Shown: positions 23,051 through 35,000 of the stretch, in pieces
How the letters are laid out: each line of letters opens with the position of its first letter
Numbering within the stretch: position 1 is the first letter of the stretch
Source of the DNA: Datisca glomerata
Taxonomy: Eukaryota; Streptophyta; Magnoliopsida; Cucurbitales; Datiscaceae
NCBI GenBank assembly: GCA_003255025.1
Contig: QANY01007306.1
Span: 439,219 to 503,218 of the forward strand
Length of the DNA: 64,000 nt
Reading direction: 5' to 3'
Notes under the pieces: generated by a model
Seen by the model: the letters and a program-made list of their open reading frames with translations, nothing else
What the model was told of the DNA's origin: nothing
Database searches by the model: none
Translations under genes and position numbers: made by a program

Positions 23051-23260
23051 TTTAGGGTCCTCTCTACAAACCCCTCAAAAAAGAAGTGTACCAGTTGAGT
23101 TTCTAAAAAACCAAGCATCACAGCTGAAAAGGTAGGAGAAGTGAAAACTAGGTTGGAACCGAGATGGTAAGACAACACAATACGTTTCCTAAAAGAATGG
23201 ATCATGCCCCGTGACAAACTTCATGCTAGGAAGATTCAGAAACAAACTTCAAGCATAATC
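23051..23260 (+). pseudogene. Residual post-RNase H sequence of Gypsy D
   Basis: Short pol-like remnants (KRSVPVEFLKNQASQ, about 23080-23125) sit where the linker to integrase should begin, but no HHCC or DDE integrase signature follows. The integrase appears deleted. Confidence 0.5.
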
Positions 23261-23261
23261 T

Positions 23262-23575
23262 CTTAAGAGCGGGAGAAACTTTCTCTCTAAAATGTGAAAA
23301 AAAATGTCAGCAGCCTAGAAGCCTAAGCGCTTGAGAGTGGGAAAAAAGTTCTCTCTAAATTAAGGAAAAAGGTTGGTGGCCTAGAAGCCTAAGCCCTTGA
23401 AAGCGGGAGAAAACCTTCTCTCTAAAATGTGAAAAATGAGTAATGAGCATGGCCTAAAAGCCTAAATCATCGAGAGCGGAATAAAAAAGCACTCTCTAAA
23501 AATGGGAATCGGGTCGATGGTTCAGAAGCCTAAAACTTTAAGAGCGAGGATGCCTACTGTCTAAAAAGAAAGGAA
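23262..23575. repeat. Minisatellite 3' of the Gypsy D pol region
   Basis: Four to five imperfect units of about 65-75 bp, each with GAGAGCGGGAGAAA, TCTCTCTAAAATGTGAAAAA and GGCCTAGAAGCCTAA. Tandem repeats in the 3' untranslated region are common in large Tat/Ogre elements. Confidence 0.8.
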
Positions 23576-24040
23576 AAAAAGGAAAAAATGAAACACATAC
23601 AGAAAAAACTCATCCGCTCTGAACGAAAAACAACTTAGAAGCAGAAAATCACTATGAGCAAAAAAGATGTTTACATTTTAGATATTGCTGTTCATAATAA
23701 CTCAAATTAATGCTTTGAAATACTAAAGTCTAAACTTAAATTCCTGTTTGGAATAATTTGGAAATAATTGCTATGTGCTATTTAGAATATATGCTGTTTG
23801 AAATAATTGCCATGTGTTGTTTAAAATAATTACTATGTGACCGAGTTACTTAATAAATTCTTCTTCAAAACATCTAAAAAAATTATTTGGTTGAAAAATG
23901 TTGGAAGTACGAGGCATTCACGTTCTCCTTTACTCACTCAAAAACTTGCTACGTATAAAATTGCTAAACTAATGAAACACGCCAAGAAGAAAAAGACCTT
24001 TCATTGATAAAAAGACAAATTACAAAATAGAAAGAGAACA
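23576..24040. other. Gypsy D 3' untranslated region, no gene seen
   Basis: AT-rich sequence between the minisatellite and the antisense ORF, with a short imperfect repeat (GAAATAATTGCTATGTG type) near 23760-23840. No coding similarity recognised. Confidence 0.45.
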
Positions 24041-24044
24041 AATT

Positions 24045-24758
24045 GCAGAAGGAAAGCTAAGACTCGTCGATACAGACAACTTCAGTAGGCAAGAAGGTTG
24101 GCAGCATCATCATCATCAACGTGAATGGTGGAGTCTTATGCGACAGGAATGGTAGAATATTCGACTACGAGAACTATCTTTGGCAGCAGGAGCATCCTCA
24201 AGAGAAAATTTGGGAGGGAGGTTTCCTTCCCATCCTTGTAGCCCGCCAGGTAGACCTTCTTCTCAGCTTTGTCGAACAAAGCCTGGTAAATGTCTTCAGT
24301 CTCTCTCTCTCTCTTTCTCTTCTCGACTTCTTCCTAAACCACCTTAGCAGAAGTCAACCTATCTTCCACGATCTTCAGGTTCTCATAGGAAGTAGTCTAA
24401 CACCTCTCGGACTCTTCAAGCATTTTCTAGGTGGCCTTCAAGGAATCCTCAAACTTGCAAGGTGTTGAAACTAATGCTCCCATTCCGTGTCTTCCCGTTA
24501 AGACCTAGAAGAAATGGATGTACTAGAAATAGAAATCAGAGACTTAGAAGTAAGAATACCTAGTGGGATTTCAGGAGAATACGAGGGAGATTATGTGGGT
24601 GGCTGCATTGAGGATAGAGGCACTGCGCAGAGACGTGGAGCTTAGTTATCTTCCGGGATGAAGGCGACGCTGATTTCCCATCTCGGATCTAGCAGATCAT
24701 TGCAATCCCATCCATGAATGTTGAACGCGATTATGATCTTCTTCCTTGACACCTGGGA
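24045..24758 (-). pseudogene. Antisense ORF remnant of Gypsy D (Tat-type additional ORF)
   Basis: The minus strand reads a coherent protein from near the 3' LTR inward. KKIIIAFNIHGWDCNDLLDP is followed by RWEISVAFIPEDN (about 24745-24640). Later come a charged helical stretch with EEVEKRKRERETEDIYQALF, and DKAEKKVYLAGYKDGKETS (about 24370-24220). Several stops and at least one frame change break it. Extra antisense ORFs between integrase and the 3' LTR are known from Tat-lineage elements such as Grande; their function is not established. The charged, Lys/Glu-rich middle suggests a coiled coil. The plus-strand open frame over the same place is its shadow. Confidence 0.6.
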
Positions 24759-24769
24759 AAGATAGGGGG
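24755..24769 (+). promoter_or_regulatory. Polypurine tract of Gypsy D
   Basis: gggaaagataggggg lies just upstream of the proposed 3' LTR start (TG at 24772), the expected place for plus-strand priming. Confidence 0.55.
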
Positions 24770-24771
24770 TT

Positions 24772-25437
24772 TGTTCCTTTTACTATCTAAAAAGATAAAG
24801 GAGTGGAAAGAAAGTCAGTAAAGATAGACAAGAAAATGAAAAAAACATAAAGCAAGGAAATAGGAACCGGAACTCCGACGACTTACTATAGACTCTCCAT
24901 CTACAGGGAACGTTGAGATGGGAGGCCTCGTTAGAACAGGAAAGAAAGGATAAGGAGAAGAACGAAGACAGACAAATAGACCCAAAATGATGGACAAACG
25001 ACAATGATTGATTGAGTAAAGTTGAAAAATACTCAGATGATACATATTGACAAACTACCAAGTGGTTGTGACTGATTAGATCGAAGCTATAGGAAATCAC
25101 CAAGTGGTCGTGATTGATTGACGGCTAAGCGAGACAAAAAGAAAAAAAGGGTCATACCCAGCAGAATGACCCCCACAAGCGGGTGTGATCCCAAGACATA
25201 ATGAGTGTTTATTTTTTTTTATTTTTTTATTACCATTTTAATTAACTCATGGGATTTGGGAAGCCTAAATAAAGGCCAATGTACTAAAGGAAGAAAAGAT
25301 AAGGCAATACAACTCTGACCCTGAGGTTCTCGCATTCTTCTCTTACTATAAAATTCTCCTTCCTTTTTTCTAATTAACACTTATAAAAATTAGGCATTAT
25401 CAATATCATCCTGACCAAATGGAAAAGATCCTTTACA
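24772..25437 (+). repeat. 3' LTR of Gypsy D
   Basis: Aligned with the 5' LTR from about 24905 to the TTTACA end at 25437, including AACTCATGGGATTTGGGAAG and the CACTTATAAAAATTAGGCAT run. The first about 130 bp do not match the 5' LTR, and the 36-bp minisatellite is nearly absent. Confidence 0.7.
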
Positions 25438-25442
25438 GAAGC

Positions 25443-25776
25443 CCTTCGTTACAGAGAGAACAGAGGCACTTCGTTGCAAAAAGAACAGAGGCACTTCGTT
25501 GTGGAGAGAAAAGAGCCGATTCAGCGACCCCTAAGATGGGTGAGAGAAAGAGAGGTTGAAGCTGAGAGAAAGAGGGTTAAGGCACTGAGAGAAAGAGAGT
25601 CATCGAAGCTGAGAGAGAGAGAGGTCGAAAGAGGGAGTGTTTTGTGAGCAATTTTTTAGGCGGTTTGAGTAAATTTGGTCCCGCACGCCCGTGAATTAAC
25701 CAGCGCCTAGTTTCCTTAGCGTTTTATGTCAAAACACGATCCCGGTGTGCCATAGAAGCACATGTTTGTTGTGGTG
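25443..25776. repeat. Right end of CACTA element C
   Basis: Holds a short tandem repeat (CTTCGTTGTGGAGAGAA type, three units, 25445-25525), a GA-rich stretch resembling 15600-15780, and the terminus TTTGTTGTGGTG. The terminal pentamer is CACCA on the reverse strand instead of CACTA, a likely point mutation. Confidence 0.6.
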
Positions 25777-25779
25777 CCA

Positions 25780-27251
25780 TTATATTCATCTCCACACAAA
25801 AATTGAAGCAAACTAACTATCTAGAGTATTGTGAAGAGGATTTTACGTGAACATATTGGACTTGCAACAATACCTTCGATCCCATCAGCCTCGTCAAAAC
25901 CATAACTCAATATTTTGACAAATTTTGAGAAAGCCATATTGAGAAAGACACTAAATTATTTCACATTATCAAATAATGTACTTAGCTGTTTGACAAATAT
26001 AACTACCACAACTCATCAGTAAATTAAAAAAAAAAAGATGAATACAATTAGAATCGATTTTTTTTTATTACGAATGAATACAAATTACATGTTCTCAAAA
26101 TAATCAAACTTACAAGAATAAATTTGAGACAGAGTTCACAGTGAGACCCATCAATACCCGTCCAACGCTCTGAATCTAACATGTCAATGTTCAACATGAA
26201 TCTTATACATCGAATAATATATTATTTGCCATTTTGAAGAAGAAATCGTCAATGGATCTTCTGCAAATCATAATTATGTAGAAGTCAATGAAACTGACAA
26301 TTAACAGCTCATTTGGAGAGAGAAATAGGAAGTACATGATTAAACGAGTTCATCAAAGCAGGAAAAAAATGGATCTCCTAATCCCTAAAAAATCTACCTA
26401 AATTTCTTCGACACCAAACAATAAAATTAGAAGCTAGAAATTTCTCCAAATCCTAGAAATTTCAAGTTCGAAAAAAGTCAAAAAAATTCAGAAACAAGAA
26501 ATAAACCAAAATGAGATCTATTCATGATTCGTTCATCATAATAAAATTAGTTAAAAGAGCAGTCACGAAGAGTAGAGATCAAGTAGAAATGAACAAGAAA
26601 AAATAATAATTAAACCAGCCACAAGGCCAAATTCAAACTAAAAAATACAAAAGAAAAAAATGATCTTACCGTGAAATATCCTCTAGCCCTAAGTTTGACA
26701 GACGACTAGGAGAGCTCCGATTGAAAGTGGTTCACCTCATGACCAAGAACAACGAGCCTAAGGTTGGGCTCATGCGTGCACAAGTTGCTTGCAGAGACTG
26801 AGAGAGCGCTGGCAGAGATAGCTGAGAGAGCGAGATAGTTCAGAGAGACAAAGAGAGATGATTTACCATTGAGAGAGAACAGATTGTCGAGGGAAAAAGA
26901 GTAGTTTTCGAGGGATATAGACCATTTAGAGAAGATTGTCGAGCTAGAGAGAGAGACAACGTCGAGATGAAACCTAAGAAAATGGAGAAGAAGAGCTTCT
27001 GAAAATCGAGGAATCGAGAGTCTCTCTCGAGAAGGAACTGAGTGAAGTAGGTAGGTTTGGGTAAATTTTTCATCCCGCTCGTTTTTTTCTGAGTCTCGCG
27101 TCTCTAAAAATTTGTATCCCGATTATTTTTAACTTTTAACTAGAATATTTTTTACGTGATTCAGAATATATCTTGTTGTTTTGAGTTTTTTACATGAGGA
27201 TGCTATAAGCCCTGTATTTAAATCCAGTAAAATGTCATATTTGTTGTAGTG
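25780..27251. repeat. Right part of CACTA element A
   Basis: Continues element A after the insertion of C. From about 26189 it aligns with the right end of B. The minus strand holds a CT-rich leader-like segment with a good splice donor (CACG then GTAAGATC near 26668). No host gene fragment was recognised in 25780-26190. Confidence 0.75.
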
Positions 27252-27254
27252 AAT

Positions 27255-27747
27255 TAAACAACATTGTTATCTAAGATTTGAGAAACCATTAAAACGTAAT
27301 AGAATAATCAATGATAAAATTTTCACCTTAGCAATAAACTGTGGTTAAAGTTTTGTGTTGATAACGTGTTATAAAATATAATATTAATAAAAGAGTGCAA
27401 GAAATAAATTAAGTTAAAGATAAAGAAGGAGAAGGAGAAGAAGAAGAAGAAAAAAGAATATAGAACCAATTGTTTCCCTTGATTTATTCATGGCCTATCT
27501 CTCTTCCTTTTATAGGCAACATAAGAGAAACCTATAAGAATTTAAATTACAATAATTTATTTAGGAGTTAACTTCCAATACAAATAGGAGAGTTAAGAAT
27601 AAAAGAGTTAGGAGTGAAGAGAGTTAGAAAAGTTAAGAGTAAAGAATGGTAGCATCTAACTCATGCATTTACAACATATATACTATTATCCATAAGTTGT
27701 AACTTGCAAATACCAAACTTTCCTACTAATTTCCTTAATAATGTGTT
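27255..27747. other. Sequence 3' of the YSL gene
   Basis: AT-rich flank that should contain the YSL 3' untranslated region on the minus strand. A GAA/GGA microsatellite lies at about 27424-27456. No other gene was recognised. Confidence 0.5.
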
Positions 27748-29055
27748 TTAAGAAGCCAAAAACTTCATACAAATTGGAGGATTTACTTTAGCAAGAGCAA
27801 GAACTGACGCAGGAAGAGTCCACAACCCTTCCCCACATATCAAACCAGAAGCAACTGCTGGTACCATCAACTCAGCTTTCTTCACGTTCACTTTCTGCCA
27901 AACAAACACTATCAAACTTCCCACACACATGTCAATAGCAAAGTAAGCTCCAACCAGAAAAGGCACAGCCATCACCATAGGAAGTGGCATAAATTTCCCA
28001 ATCCTATTAGGTGAATAATCTCTCACTAAGTTAACTCCCACGGCAAAAGCAAAGAACCCATAACAAAGTTGCACACAGTGCTGAGGCAAAGCCGAGAAGC
28101 CTTCAACTCCCAAAATTGCCATGTTCCGGTATATCAAAGCATAAGGAGCTTTAAATTCACCATTCGGGTTTCCAATATCAAATGCTTTGTAGAAGAGGAA
28201 GAAGCTAAGAGGAGCTGTAATACATCCTAGTGCTGTCCCAATTACTTGGCTTACGAACATTGCTCTAGGAGAAGTTGATGTCAAATGGGCAGTTTTGAAA
28301 TCTTGCATAAGAATACAAGCTACTGATACAACAGATTTTATAAGACCACAACCAGCAAGGCCAGCTACTAGACCATTTTCTTTGCCACTTAATGCAGCAA
28401 GCACAAAGAGAGCTACTTTTCCATAGTTATAGGCCATGTTTATGTCTGTTAGACCAGCTCCATATGCATTGCAGAATGCTAGAGATGGAGCTAGAATGTA
28501 TGCTACAATAACATAGTACCATTTAAGTTGAGGGAAAATGATTGGAATTACGATTATTGATATGATCGAGAAGAAGACATATCCGACCACTGCGATCCAT
28601 AGAGGTATGTTTTCTCGGAGGAAGATTTCGTCTTGTTTTGAATCTTCAATAGGCCTCTTCTGGCCATCCAAAGCTGCGGAAGAACAACGATTATAAATAC
28701 TGAAGATTTAAAATAACAAAGTTGAGTTAGCGTTCATGATAAATAAAGTTGTTGTAGGTTTCAATTTCTACTGGATCACGCCAATGGGACCCTCAAATAA
28801 GTATACTAGAATTGGCTCTGTACCCATTGAATCTCATTCGATTTTAAAGTTTCCAAATAATTCTCAAACGTGTTTTGTGATTCCTGATTGAGTTGATATA
28901 GTAGCATAGTACCTGTGTTCTTCCTTTTCTTCAGTCTTTCGTGTATATTAATGATAGTAGAAGCCATGATCTTGAGGAAATTGTAAAGCCCATCACCAAG
29001 AATTAGAGCAACTGACAAAAAAACCTGGAAACAAAACAGGACAATGACACACGCG

Positions 29056-29090
<35 letters not shown>

Positions 29091-32000
29091 CCTTGTAACC
29101 ATACAAACTCTTCATATCACTCTCTCGTAAACTCTGAGGGAACCAATGTCCCTTAAGTTGGCCAAGGAGAGGCCACATGATACCAAAAGAAAGCACAGCA
29201 CCAAAAAGCAAAGACAAATTCACTAAATGGGAACAAATCATCCCTGCTCCCACAAAAGTTGCACTGAAATCAAAGTAGAATCTGCAAAATTTTGCATTTG
29301 GCAAATGAAATCTCAGTAATGTATAAATGATATATGTAAAAATAAAGATTAGGGAGAGATACACATACGTTTGCTTCCAAGCTTGCAAACCAAAAGTAGG
29401 AAATTGGGAGAATCCACATTCTTCATTCCCAGAAAAAAACCACTTGAAAAATCCCCATAGGAAACTCATTGAGAAATACTTCATGAACCCTCGAACTTGC
29501 TTTCTGTTAAAAAAAATGGGAATTATTTTTTTGTTTAAAGCCTATCTTTGTGGCTGCAGTTTAGTTCTCTTCTTTTGTAATTGCGGACAGAAAATACAAA
29601 TATATATATATATATATAATCTCAAGCGAAAAATCACCTGCACAACTAAACAAAGTTTCAGAAATTAAAATAGTTGACTTGAATACACGACTTATTTGTT
29701 ATAGAAAATTGTAGTTAGCATGACTCTAATTCATGATTTTGTAGGCATGAGTGTGAGCTTAATTTTAGAGAAACTGTGAAAGTGTATCATTAATTATCAC
29801 ATGAATGTAAATTATATGGTATCCTCTTGCATAAAATGTAAAGTATAAATTTATATAGGGTACTGGATAGAATGTTATTTATACCCACAAACTTTTTCGC
29901 ATTGTCCTTTAACATTCAACACATTTTGCTTTAGCCCATACATCCTCTACATTTGGGATTAGCCAAATACACCCTCCAAAATCAAACATCGTCAAATAGA
30001 TAACACTATTTGCTCATTACACATGATGGAGAACATCTAACAAGAAATTTTAACAAAAAAAAAGATTGTTGATGAAGAGAATGTACCAACAATAACCTCT
30101 TTTGTACGAACAATCAGGGACGGCTCAATCAATTTCGGGCACTAGGCTATAATTTTAAAAATATTATACTCGATTTTTAATTATTCTTTTTAATTTTTAG
30201 AAGTAAAAATTGGTAATTAAATTTTTATGTTCGAGTTTGTTTAAAATATATTTTTAATAGATAACATTGCTATCCTAGTAATTAATATTTCTTATCACAT
30301 GGTTGATCTTAAGTATTATGTTATAAATTTTAATTTAGAAAAACTTATTTCTATGAATCCAATAATTATATGGATTGCCAATAATATACTGGAAAGTAAT
30401 ATATGCCTATAGAAAAGAATCAAGTCTATTTATATATTTTAAATAGTTAGAAGAACAAATATATTAAATAATATAAAAGTAATTAAGGAATGATGTGTGA
30501 GATGAGGAAACATAACATTGAAAAGGTAAAAGTAATTAAATATATATATATATATATATATATATTTAATTATAATTATTATTTATAATCATATTACGTT
30601 TATGTGAATAAAATAAAAATATATAACACCATATCATGTGTTTTCAATTTATTTGACTAAAATCGGTATAATGTTATTTGCTATATTTGTATTTGTTGAT
30701 ATATTTTTATTTAACCATATGATATCACATCATGTATGTTAGTAGGAAAAAAAACTTAAGAATGTATAGTAAAAATATGCTCTAAAAAATTAAAAGATAT
30801 AATGATGTCATTATAAAAATTATTTATTTCATATTTTATTTTAAACTTTGATCTTCCATTTTTTATTTTTATTGTAAATTTAATTTTTATAAACTTTGTG
30901 TAAATATATTTATGTAATTATATATTATTTATTTTTATCATAACAATATATACTTCTCTACTTATAAAAGTGGTACAGTTTCATCATTAAAAAATAGTGT
31001 TATTTCACTTGAAAAAATGATATTCTTTCAAACTAAAACTTGTATTCATTAGATTTATGATTGTTCGAACGTAGCAATTAATAACAATGAATAAAAATTT
31101 GACAAATTTACTTTTGAGGGTCATGATTTAGAAAAAAAAACATGTGTGGACTTGATTGTCCAAAATTTTTTCTCTCTTTTAATATATATATATGTTTGTT
31201 TTTTAAGAGGAGACCTTAGGTTTGGATTGGCTCTGCCAGTAAGCATGTCTTTTTGATATTTTCTCTTCATCAACAATTTGGCTAAAAAACAATTTTAGTT
31301 GTTCTCCAGCACATGCAGTGACCAAACACCATTAAATATTTGACGGTGTTTGGTTTTGCAGGACATATTTGGCTAATCCCAAAGGTAGATGGTATAATTG
31401 GCTGCAAACAACTGTGATGAGTGAATGGACAAATGTGAAAAATTTGGTAGGTGTAAATGACATTTTACCCAATTATATTTTAAAAATATTTAATATTTAA
31501 TATTATTATAATATTCGTATATAATTGTATATTGCTTATAAAATAAAGTACTAATTTATAAATAATATAATAATAGTATTTTTTATTAATAGTGTTCCTA
31601 ACCTAGACTCATGCTGATATGAGACCAGAGACAGAGAAACATCATGTCAAGGATATGATAAGAGAGATCTTTGAGAGTCTAGCTATTGTAGTAGTAAAGG
31701 AATCACACGAGTAGAGTGGAGAACATTTTCATGCAGGACTCATAGCAAAAGATGCCTCAAAGCATCTGACCACAAAAAAAGATGAGGGCAGGATTCCCGA
31801 AGTGGGAGGGGAGAGCTATTGATGTTAAATTCCACAAAGGGTTGGGAACTGTGTGTGCTTACGTTAAGTAGGAAGATGAAGAACCTTGCATATAAGGGCA
31901 AGATAAGATAGATCAATTTAAGGAAATGACCTTAGCCCAAAGGCTGCATAAAGCAAGGAATAGGGGATTCTCAATCTCAATCTGCATTTATTTAAAATGG

Positions 32001-35000
32001 TTTTGTTTTCATATATGGGCGAGATAGTGATTTTATCTTTGACTGGGTCATTAATGCATCAATGAAGTCAACTTAATATTTCATTTATTTAGAAGTTGGT
32101 CTGCCTTGATGTATCTTTATTATACTGCAATTTCCGCCTCCGTATGTATTGCGTCTTTACTTCAATCCGGGTTAACGAAGTCAACTGCCTTTCCTGCCGC
32201 TGAAGGAACCCGTGCCTTTGCCACTGGTTCTATTTCAATGGATTATGGGTAAATGTTAACTAAAATAGGAAGGGATTGTGGGATGATTAAGTTCTAATGG
32301 GATTCGCCTTTGCTTGTGTCTCCACATGCGCCCATGCCTATGCCTCAGGTAAATAAGCTTTCGAAATTATGGGTCGGTAGTGGGAGGTAGGGATCTGTAT
32401 TAGGTCGAAATGCCACTGTTAGTGTGGTACCTCTAGGGATGGCTGCTCTCGACCCCTAAGGAGTGATAAACGTATGCTCTTCGAATTAGTACCTAAACCC
32501 TAGTTAGTTCTTTGTCACATATGTTGTTTCCCCTGCTGATAGGTGATCAACGGAGACTAGTGCTTTTGCTGTTGTCTCTACCACAACAGTCTCTGTTGGG
32601 TCATTTGGATGCTCCAACATCTGCTTCAACCGGCATATACAAGGTCAATTTCAATTGAAAAAGAAAAATGGAATGGAAGTTGCCTAGTTGATTAAAGAAC
32701 CTTATTTTTAGCGTCAACAAAATGCATGCGTTGTTGGTTAATAAAAAATGAATTTCAATAGGCTGGAGGACTGATACTATAAGTAAGACAAAGGCCTTAA
32801 AAGATAAATGAAAGGAATTTTCCACTTATCCAAGGAATCTCTTTCTTGGCATTTGTATTTGAGAGAGAGAATTGTGCTTAGGTCAGTTTCTTCAGCAAAC
32901 TTCTTTGGAAGTAAGAAGTGCACTTTAGGTAAGTAAGTAGTTTCGTATGAAATTCATAAAACATTCATATCTGGCACTTAAGGATGTCGATCTTAAGTGT
33001 TGGAAGCTATTGTTAAGGTACTCCCCCTCATCTTTATAAAGAATAGGCAATTGAGAGAGGAGAATATGGCGATCAGACTCAGGGCTCAAATTGTCTAAAT
33101 TTGATAAAACGTTCAAGGTAGAAACAGATGCCTTCAATAGGACTCCTTTGGCTATTTTAGTTCAAGAAGGTCGTCCAAAGCTGGAAACTTAATGAGACGG
33201 AACAACGTTTTACTATTCATAAAAAGGAGATGACTGATGTAGTATATTGCTTGCGACTTTGGATACATTATCTATTAGGTGGGAAGTTTGAAATTCAGAC
33301 AGATAATGTTGCAACGAACTACTTTGATACTCAAAAGAAACTTAGGCCAAAACAAGCCTGATGACAGAGCTTTTGGCAGAGTTTGATTATACTTTGAAAT
33401 ATAAATCGAGCAAGATCAGTGTAGTGGCCGATACTCGCAGTAGATTTTTCTTCCAGTGTTCGCCGGTTGAAGGTGATATTATTATACGATATCAAAATAA
33501 AAAATATTATATTATTATATTAATATTCTCTCGGATTATTATTATTATTATTATAGTATTTATATAATAAAATAATATTATTTTTAGTGCTAAAGTTTGC
33601 ATTTAACCCTATTTTTTATTATGTTATATATTTTAAATACAAAATTTGTAAATGATTTTTTTAGTAATAAATTGGTAAAAATAAAATTTAATATAATATT
33701 CTCACAATGTAGTAACACTACTCTCATTTTAGACATGTAAGCATTATCATTTTTGCAGTAATATTATTATTCTGATCATGTTTAGAATTTAATTTCCTAC
33801 ATAACAAATATAGTAATGTTTTTACCATGTCACGTTTTTCACATTACGGTTTAAGGTACTTCCTCTTGAAGTAGTGAAAGGTAATTTTCCAAAGCAGCAG
33901 CAGATAGCATAAAAAATTCAGGAAATATTCTATTTTTCTGTTAATTTAATTCCTATTTTTCTGTTAATTTAACAAATGTCCGGATCTTCATAATGCATCC
34001 CGAATTTTTAGCGCAGTATACACGTGTCATACTTATTGCAACCCATCTTGTCAAATCATTTTTAATACACCTAGAAAATGTTATTTGAATTCTTCAAAGC
34101 TACTTAACCCATGAAGAATTGAAACAAATTTTTATTTGCAAAACATCAAAGAGCTATTAAAAAAAAGGAAATAATCTATTTTTTCATTAGTTTAGTAAAT
34201 GTTCAGATCTCTATAACGTTGTTTAACTGCTAATCAGTCAACTTAACATCATAGGACAGTTATTTCTTCTATTCTAATGTCTTTTTAGTATATAAAGAAA
34301 ATTCGTGTATCGAGATTATATATACACACACATATCTAAAACTCTTTTATGTACTTAAAATTGAAGATAATAGTAGTTGTACCTCGCCATCTCATCTCCT
34401 TGAGTATGGAAACCATTAATCAGAACTGCAGTTGCTAAGCCACTTGGATATGTCAATTTGAGGTCCACTATCATTATCTGTGAAGACCATATGAAATTTG
34501 ATATGTAATGGAAGTTTTGGTGCATTTTTACACTAAGTTTGGATGCATTTTGGAGGGTCATGCTTTGGCACAGATTGATACTGGTACAAGAATTTTTTTT
34601 GTCAACACATGTCAGAAATCGATCAACTAATGGATCTCTCCCCACGTAGATTCCACATGAGTTGATCCAATAATATAGATCAAACCCTGATATCATTATT
34701 AGTCCAGTACCATATAAAATTTTTCCCATTTGGTCATGTAATTTTAAAATCATGTAATGCTTAAGAACAAATGAATTAACAAAAACATTTAAAATTACTT
34801 TTTTTTAAAATATCACATGTAACGTGTGAAGTGTTTATAAGGAAAAAACACTTGCATATATAAAAACAAAATGTCAATCAGATTCAGTAAAAACTAGATC
34901 CATAGTATAATAGGATAATAGATCCTAAAATTAAGCATCTTTTATGCAATTCAAAATCTTCAAAATTGAAACACAAAATAGGATACTAGAGAGAAGAGAC

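Larger units (their letters stand above)
15986..25437 (+). mobile_element. Tat-type Gypsy retrotransposon D, degenerate, integrase deleted
   Basis: The shared 3' parts of two LTRs (16290-16826 and 24905-25437) bracket gag, protease, RT and RNase H remnants in that order. Both LTRs end in TTTACA. The proposed target duplication is aaagc (15981-15985) versus gaagc (25438-25442), four of five matching. The second, aRNH-type RNase H and the antisense ORF near the 3' LTR place it in the Tat lineage. The integrase region is absent, the RNase H region is quadruplicated, and stops and frameshifts are frequent. The element is inserted in the right part of CACTA element C. Confidence 0.75.
5036..25776. 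mobile_element. CACTA-type element C nested in A, carrying several host gene fragments
   Basis: The left end is CACTACAACAAA and the reverse complement of the right end is CACCACAACAAA. Both ends are flanked by cca (5033-5035 and 25777-25779), which would be the 3-bp target duplication inside element A. Beyond 12 bp the ends diverge (left: subterminal GCTATG repeats; right: a GTGCTTCTATGGCAC arrangement), so pairing rests on the termini, the duplication and the consistent nesting. It now contains element B (8161-13182) and Gypsy D (about 15986-25437); without them it would be about 6.3 kb. Captured fragments of UBP12/13, threonyl-tRNA synthetase and SKI3 all lie on the minus strand. No transposase was seen. 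The alternative is that the two ends belong to two different truncated elements. Confidence 0.55.
4441..27251. mobile_element. CACTA element A (outer element, interrupted)
   Basis: The left end reads CACTACAAGAAATATGACAT and the reverse complement of the right end reads CACTACAACAAATATGACAT, matching at 19 of 20 positions. The ends are flanked by aat on both sides (4438-4440 and 27252-27254), the 3-bp target duplication typical of CACTA (EnSpm) transposons. Without the nested insertion (5036-25776) the element is about 2.1 kb and encodes no transposase, so it is non-autonomous. Its terminal regions are clearly related to those of element B (4441-4640 to 8161-8350; 26189-27251 to 12199-13182). 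The interior left of the insertion (4740-5035) contains an unidentified minus-strand peptide-like stretch (WVLDVSANPSKDRDRWRLF, about 4980-5035) that could be another captured exon. Confidence 0.8.
29504..34382 (-). other. YSL intron 3, enlarged by transposons
   Basis: Bounded by GTAC donor (34382) and TTAACAG acceptor (29504). It contains a TIR element (29858-31471), a Gypsy RNase H fragment (33095-33460) and AT-rich filler. The other YSL introns here are about 67-534 nt, so nearly all of this intron is inserted sequence. Confidence 0.85.

Noticed and set aside
24121..24468. Plus-strand 115-codon open frame
   Set aside because: It is Ser/Leu-rich and low-complexity; the opposite strand reads a coherent charged protein in the place known for Tat antisense ORFs. 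Treated as its shadow.
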